64,000 nucleotides of DNA from Ursus arctos (lineage: Eukaryota; Chordata; Mammalia; Carnivora; Ursidae), in contig NW_026622874.1 of the NCBI RefSeq assembly GCF_023065955.2, forward strand, positions 24,299,772 through 24,363,771, given 5' to 3'. The position numbers and the translations under genes are program-made. Under the pieces are notes generated by a model. That model was not told the origin of the DNA. It did not search any database and saw only the letters and a program-made list of their open reading frames with translations. Below are positions 57,589-64,000 of this stretch, piece after piece (within the stretch, counting starts at the first letter, position 1; every line of letters starts with the position of its first letter).

Positions 57589-57651
57589 TTTTTTTAATTT
57601 TTTTAATTTACTTTTTAATACTTTTTATTTTGTTATATTATTCACCATACA
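57589..57651 (-). mobile_element. Very short L1 3' end, tail-to-tail with the previous copy
   Basis: T-rich sequence followed by ttttgttatattattcaccatacagtac, the last bases of the L1 3' UTR in antisense. Only about 30 bp of L1 remain besides the tail. It begins directly after the preceding L1's duplication. Confidence 0.75.
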
Positions 57652-57654
57652 GTA

Positions 57655-57880
57655 CTTACTTATATAGCACTTAATAGAAGCCAAGGAATCTTAGTGCTTC
57701 ACATACATTACCTCATTTAATCCTTATAACGACCACCTGAGGCAGGTTCTAGTAGCATGTGCATCTTATAGATGAGGAATTTCCATAAAAGAGAGGGTGA
57801 GTGACTTTCCCAAGGTCTTACAGCTGCCGTCTGGAAGTGCCAGGAGGAGCCCTCGGGCAGGTGAGCCCAGCGTGCACAGA
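57655..57880 (-). repeat. MIR, antisense
   Basis: Antisense MIR: cacatacattacctcattta, atccttataacgaccacctg, aggcaggttctagtagcatg, gtgactttcccaaggtctta, cagctgccgtctggaagtgc. Confidence 0.75.
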
Positions 57881-58321
57881 ACCCTGTTCTGCCTCGTGCC
57901 TCTTGAAGGAATCAGCACACACAGCCCACACTTTCGCGTGAGCGTTACGTTCCTCCTCTTCAAGGGAGAATCATTTACATAAAAGATTTGGAATCCCTCT
58001 GCATGGGAGATTTGTCTCGTCTCCATTCATTTATTCAGTCACTTACTTATATCACTATGGACTCAAAGATATGTATTTTACACCTTGGGTTATAGTTCAA
58101 TACTACTTTATCTGGTTGCTAAAATTATTCCAATTTGGGCCATTGGAAGTGCTTTCATTCTCCTCCCGTGTCCCTTTGGCACACTCCCTTTAGTGTGGGG
58201 TTTTTTGTTTTTGTTTTTATTTTTGAGCACTTCCTTACTTTCTGGCACTACAAGATTGTTTCAGGCTTATCTTGTGTATTTCCTGCCCCAGTCCTAGAAT
58301 CAGCCATTTGTCCAAAGAGCT
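57881..58321. other. No assignable feature
   Basis: Unassigned sequence. A short T/G run (ttttttgtttttgtttttat) lies at 58201-58220. Confidence 0.4.
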
Positions 58322-58334
58322 TGCTCTAGTTTTT

Positions 58335-58533
58335 TTTTTTTTTTTAAGATTTTATTTGTTTATTCGATAGAGATAGAGACAGCCAGCGAGAGAGGGAACA
58401 CAAGCAGGGGGAGTGGGAGAGGAAGAAGCAGGCTCATAGCGGAGGAGCCTGATGTGGGGCTCGATCCCATAACGCCGGGATCACGCCCTGAGCCGAAGGC
58501 AGACGCTTAACCGCTGTGCCACCCAGGCGCCCC
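58335..58533 (-). mobile_element. Young Can-SINE, ursid-type, 13-bp duplication
   Basis: Antisense full-length SINE nearly identical to 36254-36447 (gacagccagcgagagaggga, ggctcgatcccataacgccg). Duplication tgctctagttttt at 58322-58334 and 58534-58546. Confidence 0.95.
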
Positions 58534-58546
58534 TGCTCTAGTTTTT

Positions 58547-58989
58547 AATAATGAGTATCACTACTTGACATTTTATTATATATTTATTTGTATATTTGCT
58601 TCTTGTTCCTCTCGTGTCTAGGAGCTTGCAGCTGGGATAAAGCTGAAAAGGCAGACCATGGCTGAATTTGGCCAGGCATAGCCACAGAGGCAGGTGCATG
58701 TATTTACCAGACTCCTCCTTTTCAGCGGAGACCCAGGTCATTAAGCAGAAGAGAGAACACAGGTGCGCAGTGGTTTCCAGACTACAGTTTAGTTTTGAGC
58801 ATACTATGGGGATATATTGAACCATCGTCAATAGGTTTATTGATAATTTTTAAATTTTGCAAGCAGAGAAACAGACGCAGTCAAAGGTCATGAGTAAGCC
58901 AGGGCTTTTGACTCCTAGCTCCACACCATCTCTGGGCACCACTTTCTTTAGAGATTCAGCTCTGGTGGAAATTTCCACCAGATCTTTTA
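58547..58989. other. No assignable feature
   Basis: Unassigned sequence. The 97-codon antisense open frame at 58538-58831 has no recognised domain. Confidence 0.4.
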
Positions 58990-59145
58990 ACCTGGAGCTG
59001 GCATCAGAATTATCCAGAACAGAGATTTTTGAAATATGTGTGTCTCAGCTTATCCCTAGGCATTCCAAGTCAATAGTTTGGGGAGGGACCCAGGTATATG
59101 TATTTGAGAAAGTTTCCAGGTGATTCTGAAGTGCATTCCTGATCA
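58990..59145 (+). mobile_element. MER5A-like hAT-Charlie MITE, partial
   Basis: Sense order: ctggcatcagaattatccag, gtcaatagtttggggaggga, cccaggtatatgtatttgag, aaagtttccaggtgattctg, aagtgcattcctgatcaagg. Resembles 3756-3925 with the outer ends eroded. Confidence 0.75.
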
Positions 59146-59679
59146 AGGAACCTCTGAACTCATGGAAGAAGTCGCCCACTTTAATTTTATGAAACACAAA
59201 TTAGTGGAATGTGTTCAAAATCCCTACCTTAGCTCTTTATGAGCAATAGAAAGATGAAAGATTCTTAGGTGCCTTTAAATATAGTTTCCTCTCGCTTAGG
59301 GAGAATATTACCATTAAGGAATTTTCATATTCAGAGAAGCTGGAACTAAAAATTGCATTTGCACTATCTGTGAACAATGGGCAAATGGGTTCTGGGCCTC
59401 ACTGGGTCCATTTATCTCAATGTATTGCTCTAATAATCAGTGCCACAGCTCAGAATAGTTTCTGGAATCTCTCTGCTGGGACGAATATATTTTTATGTTC
59501 TTAATTAAAAAAAACACATTTGTTTAGGGCTTTATAAATTTTAATCTTAGGAAGAAACTAAATCAGTTTGTTTTTTATTTGTATGTATTGTTAGACTGCC
59601 TGATTGACTCTTTTGGTGGACAAATAGCTTCCCTAGAAGGTTCCACATGCCTAATCTAAGAAATAAGACACAGAAGGTA
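59146..59679. other. No assignable feature
   Basis: Unassigned AT-rich sequence. Confidence 0.4.
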
Positions 59680-59920
59680 TTTCAATGTAGCAGCTAGAAG
59701 CTCAGGCTCCAGGTCGGACAGTTCTGAGTTTACTCTGGCTCTCGGCTCTGAGTCAGCTTTGTGAATTGGGGTAACTCATCTTGCCTTCGTCATCTGTGGA
59801 AGGGGATCACGAAGGCATCTATCCTCTTGTATTTTGCAGAGAATAAAAGAGAGTGTTTATGTAAAATGCTTAGCACAATGTCCAAATCATAATTTTTAAT
59901 AAATATTAGCTCTTCCCATA
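59680..59920 (+). repeat. MIR, nearly full length
   Basis: Sense MIR: ggctccaggtcggacagttc, tgagtttactctggctctcg, ggtaactcatcttgccttcg, aaatgcttagcacaatgtcc, with the terminal ttttaataaatattagctct. Confidence 0.8.
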
Positions 59921-60559
59921 TTTCATAGATTCTTAGCCACATCCTGAAATTGAGTCTTACAATGATAGTTTACAGACTTTTTTTTTAAAGGATATGTTTT
60001 TTAAAGGATATTAAAATCGGTGCTATTTTGGATTTGATGAAATAGGTGTTAATGTTTACTAGAGTATACCATAGTCAGTGACTTTAGCAAACACAAATTT
60101 GCACATAACAGTTTATGAGTTAATCCCTAATCTTTTGTTTGAATAACTTGCATAGGTCCAGAAGATTTTTGTGTTAGCAACTATATCCATGTGTCTATGC
60201 AATAATAATGAATATTTTCTTTCAAAAATGTCCCAATATGTCACTTCTTTATTAATTCCTTCCAAAAATGCCAATTGATGGCATTTTTCACACCTGTAAA
60301 AATGGTCTCTTTCTTAGGTGGACAATGACAGCCAAATATTATCTGTATATACTGAGGATGGCACAGTGGTCTTTGGTTGCAGCAAGAGAGAGTGCAGTCA
60401 GAGATGAAGGAGAACTGGGTGGAATTGCAGACAGGGCAATTCATGGTAGGCTCCCCTTGTTCCCTGCTCCGAGCTGACCTGCCCTAATGAAGAGTCCTTG
60501 GAGACTCCTTGCAGGGTCTGTTGTAGGAATACTGCTAAGGATAGATCCAGCACATTGCT
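59921..60559. other. No assignable feature
   Basis: Unassigned sequence without a recognisable gene or repeat. Confidence 0.4.
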
Positions 60560-60904
60560 CAGGGTCCCTCTTTTGGTTTAGTTATTCAGCAACTTTTCAC
60601 TGAGGCTCCTTCTAAGTTCCGGACTCTGTCCTAGGATGTACAAACCAGATCCTTGTGCTCACAGGCCTTAAATAATGGGAGAAATACACAATCAGCAAAT
60701 TATCAAATAAATTAAAAATTTTTATGTAGTGATTAGGTGTTTTTTAAAAAAAGGTGGAACAATACCACCTTGGGGGTGGGAGGAAGGGAGACAGCTTTCA
60801 ACTGGGCAGTAAGAAGCAGCATCTATCTAGGATGAGACTCTGAGCTGAGGCCTGAATAACAAGAATGAGTTGGACATGCAACGATTTGAGCAAAGGGCAT
60901 CCTG

Positions 60905-60947
<43 letters not shown>

Positions 60948-61060
60948 CACATTGCACAAAGGTCTTGAGTCAGGAATGACCCTGGTGTGTTCAAGGAGCA
61001 AAGTGGAAACCAGTGTGCTAGCTGCTGAGATTGAAGGTCTGGGAAGGACTTGTGCATCCG
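60560..61060 (-). repeat. L2 3' region, antisense, with a CA repeat
   Basis: Antisense L2: ttattcagcaacttttcactgaggctcctt, ccggactctgtcctaggatgtac, gactctgagctgaggcctgaataacaag. After the CA repeat: tgttcaaggagcaaagtggaaaccagtgtg. Confidence 0.75.
60908..60951 (+). repeat. (CA)n microsatellite
   Basis: About 21 CA units with one CG interruption, inside the L2 copy. Antisense open frames rich in Cys/Val here are artefacts. Confidence 0.96.
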
Positions 61061-61713
61061 GGTTTCTAGGTGAAGGGGAAGCTGCTAGAGCTTAGAAACA
61101 CACTTGGGCTGCTCAGCCGTATTCATCTCACGGACCCCATAAACTGGATATCTAAACTCATTTAAATCCCTTTCTCATCCACTGCTCAAAAGCTTAGGGT
61201 CAGATCTGTGACCTTTCGTAAGTGCTTAGGAGCCTGCGTTTTGTATTAACTACTTTCCTGGCGCCATCTTGCACCCAACCCTATGTGTCCTTTTTCTTTC
61301 TCTCTAACACTTCTTTGTTGTACCTAGTTCTGGTTTATGTTATCTTTCAGGTAAGTCACTTCAAATCCATTTGTGGATGAAGGTGGGTGAACAGTACATA
61401 CATTCATAAACACGAGTGGAGGGACGAGGGTAGTGACGTCTCCTTCACGGAGTCTACAGAACAACATAGATTTTTCTTACCCAACTGAACTTAGAGGCTG
61501 GTTACTTTGTCTATGACTTCTGACTCCTTGGATTTTTACATGTGGGCATGGGTTTGCAGTATGTGTGTTCTGTAAAGTCACGAACCCTGGATGGAGGCAT
61601 CTGGAACCATTGCTCCAGGGGCCATACAGGGTGAGGTTGTGGGAACCGCTGGTCACAACTTTTTTTAATCAACCAATCAATACATACTCCTGCTTTATGT
61701 TTCTGTTTAAAAA
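61061..61713. other. No assignable feature
   Basis: Unassigned sequence. Confidence 0.4.
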
Positions 61714-61726
61714 CACCTTATTTAGT
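61714..61726. repeat. Left target-site duplication of transducing L1
   Basis: caccttatttagt occurs here and at 62109-62121. Confidence 0.93.
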
Positions 61727-62108
61727 CAAGCAGAGAAAGACAACTATCACATGATTTCTCTCATCTATGGAACATAAGAACTAGGATGATCGGTAGGGGA
61801 AGAAAGGGATAAAGAAAGGGGAGGTAATCAGAAGGGGGAATGAAACATGAGAGACTATGGACTATGAGAAACAAACTGAGGACTTCAGAGGGGAGCGGGG
61901 TGGGGGAATGGGATAGACCGGTGATGGGTAGTAAGGAGGGCACGTATTGCATGGTGCACTGGGTGTTATACACAACTAATGAATCATCGAGCCTTACGTC
62001 GGAAACCGGGGATGTACTGTATGGTGACTAACATAATATAATAAAAAATCATTAAAAAAAAAAAAAAAAGAAAGTTGGCATCCAGACCAAAAAAAAAAAA
62101 AAAAAACC
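61727..62108 (+). mobile_element. Truncated L1 with probable 3' transduction
   Basis: Starts in the last codons of ORF2 (peptide [17 protein letters not shown], then stop), and runs through the 3' UTR to ggtgactaacataatataat and a first A-run at 62054-62069. A 19-bp non-L1 segment, gaaagttggcatccagacc (62070-62088), follows, then a second A-run at 62089-62106 and the target duplication. The double tail indicates read-through past the source element's own poly(A) site. Confidence 0.9.
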
Positions 62109-62121
62109 CACCTTATTTAGT

Positions 62122-63119
62122 ATATATTGTTGATTCATTAACGTGGAATTCATGGCTAACAGCACTAGAACACGTACTAACAGAGTAGAGCTTATCTAAT
62201 ACATGTATTTCCTTTATAGGGCACATCACAGCCTTCTTGTGCCTAAGAATACCAGACAACACTTCGGCATTATGCTTGGAGACCATTTAAACAGTGAATC
62301 ATTGACAAAAAGGACAAAAATGTGAAAATGTGGCCCTAAATAGACTGCAAAAACTACACTTGCTTGCAGTAAAGGAGTTGAAACACAAAGGCAGAGTACT
62401 GCTTAGTTTGGCTTTAGCTGGGAACGTGTTCGTCCAACAACCCCAGCTTCCTCCATTCTGCATGAGTTTGCGAATGCCGGGAACAGTGCCACTAGTATTG
62501 ATTTTGGGCTTACAAGTAAATTTTAGCAAATAGGCAATTTTGCAAATACAGAACCCATGAATAATGACTGACTGTATTTAAAAAAAAATCTTGTTACCTT
62601 TGATGCAGACCAGGGTAATCCCGGTTTTGTGATGCATGTTAGCAAGTCTCAGAGCTCTTTATACAAGTCCTGGTATGCAGATTATTTTCACTCCTTGGAA
62701 CAAGGAGCCTATACTACTAGGAACATTTGGCAGTTGACTTAGAAAACCTGTTTCTCAATAGATTTTCCTAAGGAAGTTAAGGAACCAGAAGGTATGATCC
62801 AAGTGGCCTGTTGGATAAAAAATTCCTTGAAGTACTGTGGTCAAGAGGAGAGTAAAATATTCCAGCCTCTTACATAGAGAGGCTCTTACTCTCCTAAGAG
62901 TCTGGACCTCCCAGGCAGCTGGCCTCAAGATGGCTGCCCAGATGGGGTGGGGCAGAGGAACAGGAAGCAAGAATGGGGCTCTTTGGACTGTTTCCTCTTC
63001 TTGATCTTCCCGTGGCCCATGTTTGTGGTTTCTGCCACCTTCCTAGGTATCGGTCTCAGTTCTTCAATCATTCTTGGTACCCCTTTCCCTCAACCCCACT
63101 GATAGTTAAGTTCTACCTG
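62122..63119. other. No assignable feature
   Basis: Unassigned sequence. Short open frames on both strands without domain content. Confidence 0.4.
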
Positions 63120-63760
63120 TTATTTCCCTTAAATCTGGGTCCTACTTTCCATGAACACAGACACTGTCTTACTCCATGCTTCATTAATGTTCTCCAAGCC
63201 TGTTGGCATTAATGCTTAATGTTTTTCTCCACCTCTGGCCTCAACTCCCTCTAAGCCAAATTCTTCCCAGAAGAACCCCTTACTCAAAAACCTTCTGTGA
63301 CTTCCTATATCTACAGATTTAAACTCGAACACCTTGACTTCAAACTCATCTTTTTTTTTTAAAGGTTTATTTATTTATTTATTTAAGAGAGAGCAAGAGA
63401 GCAGGAGAGCACACAAGCAGGGGAAGGGGCAGAAGGAGAAGGAAAGAATCTCAAGCAGGCTCCAACTCCCACTGAGTGTGGAGCCTGATATGGGTTTTGA
63501 TCTCACCACCTTGAGATCATGACCTGGCCGCTTAGCCAACGGAGCCACCCAGGAGCCCCGACTTCAAACTCATCTACCCCCATTCACAGTTCTTCCCAAA
63601 GTTATTCCAGATGCTTTTCCTAGTCTTATCTGTCAGGGCTCCTTTAGACGTGTTCATATACACCAAGCAGACTATCTTCTTGCTATTTTCAAAGCATAAC
63701 TAAAATTTCCAACCCCAAACCATTATTTGTCTTGTTCTTTCTACCAGATATACTTTCTTT
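63120..63760 (+). repeat. Possible L2-like background, split by a SINE
   Basis: The pattern caaaaaccttctgtgacttcctatatctacagatttaaactcgaacaccttgacttc, continuing after the SINE with caaactcatctacccccattcacagttcttcc, resembles a sense LINE of the L2/CR1 type. It is too diverged for a firm call. Confidence 0.4.
63352..63559 (-). mobile_element. Can-SINE with 16-bp duplication
   Basis: Antisense SINE: poly-T, aggtttatttatttatttat, gagagcacacaagcagggga, tgagtgtggagcctgatatg, head complement gagccacccaggagcccc. Perfect duplication gacttcaaactcatct at 63336-63351 and 63560-63575. Confidence 0.95.
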
Positions 63761-64000
63761 TTATATCTATTTAAAATTATACACAGGATTAATGACATGT
63801 TTCTTAATTTTCCCAAATGGATACAATTTTCTGCTCCCCAAACTTCTGCATCATTTTACTTTTGTCTCTACTGAAGCTTTATATGTTTGCTTTATGTCAA
63901 TTATTTTTCTCTATCTTTTTCTTACTGTTAGTCCTTTTATAAGGACATACAACTACCTGTTCCCTATAATCCTTAAAGGAGACTTTGCACAGAATAGGTG

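Noticed and set aside
60908..60951. Regular spaced repeats as a CRISPR-like array
   Set aside because: Simple dinucleotide repeat without spacers, in a mammalian genome.
1..64000. tRNA genes suggested by tRNA-like heads
   Set aside because: All tRNA-like segments found are Can-SINE or MIR heads joined to SINE bodies; none is a free tRNA.

Overview
This window looks like mammalian nuclear DNA from a caniform carnivore, most likely an ursid (bear or giant panda). The main evidence is about 14 tRNA-derived Can-SINE copies (carnivore SINEC family), several carnivore-type LINE-1 3' ends, and the usual ancient mammalian background of MIR, L2, MLT1 LTRs, MER5A and other hAT elements. The youngest SINEs (36254-36447, 58335-58533, and the fragment at 1-152) carry a body I associate with ursid SINEC subfamilies. 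The species call is an inference.

I found no protein-coding gene, tRNA, rRNA, ncRNA or CRISPR array that I can support. Long open frames are either L1 ORF2 remnants or about as long as chance predicts for 64 kb. The window is best read as intergenic or intronic sequence, and the feature list is therefore a transposon map.

Layout. 1-8 kb: SINE fragment, MIR, an MLT1 LTR, L2, MER5A, and an old L1 split by a SINE. 8-9.1 kb: a 5'-inverted L1 with a perfect 15-bp target duplication. 9-17 kb: MIR copies, a palindromic MITE, three SINEs, microsatellites. 17.2-21.5 kb: L2, then a hAT element split by an inverted L1, then an L2 split by another L1. 22-27 kb: L2 and MIR, a pair of similar AT-rich segments, an old L1 carrying a SINE. 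28-34.1 kb: two copies of one ERV LTR in opposite orientation, one split by an L1. 34-43 kb: four SINEs, L2, MIR. 43-47 kb: AT-rich, mostly unassigned. 47-51.2 kb: two long L2 remnants, one split by an L1. 51.6-57.7 kb: L1 3' end, MIR split by an MLT1 LTR, an L1 split by a SINE, an L1 with a very short inverted segment. 58-64 kb: young SINE, MER5A, MIR, L2 with a CA repeat, an L1 with a probable 3' transduction, a final SINE in an L2-like background.

The parts do not form a pathway. What they record is a nested insertion history: L2, MIR and hAT oldest, then MLT1 and old L1, then the ERV LTRs, then carnivore L1 and Can-SINE. Target-site duplications are readable at about a dozen insertions. 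No undescribed biological system is evident. The most interesting items are the L1 3' transduction, three twin-primed L1 inversions, the inverted LTR pair and the AT-rich segment pair.
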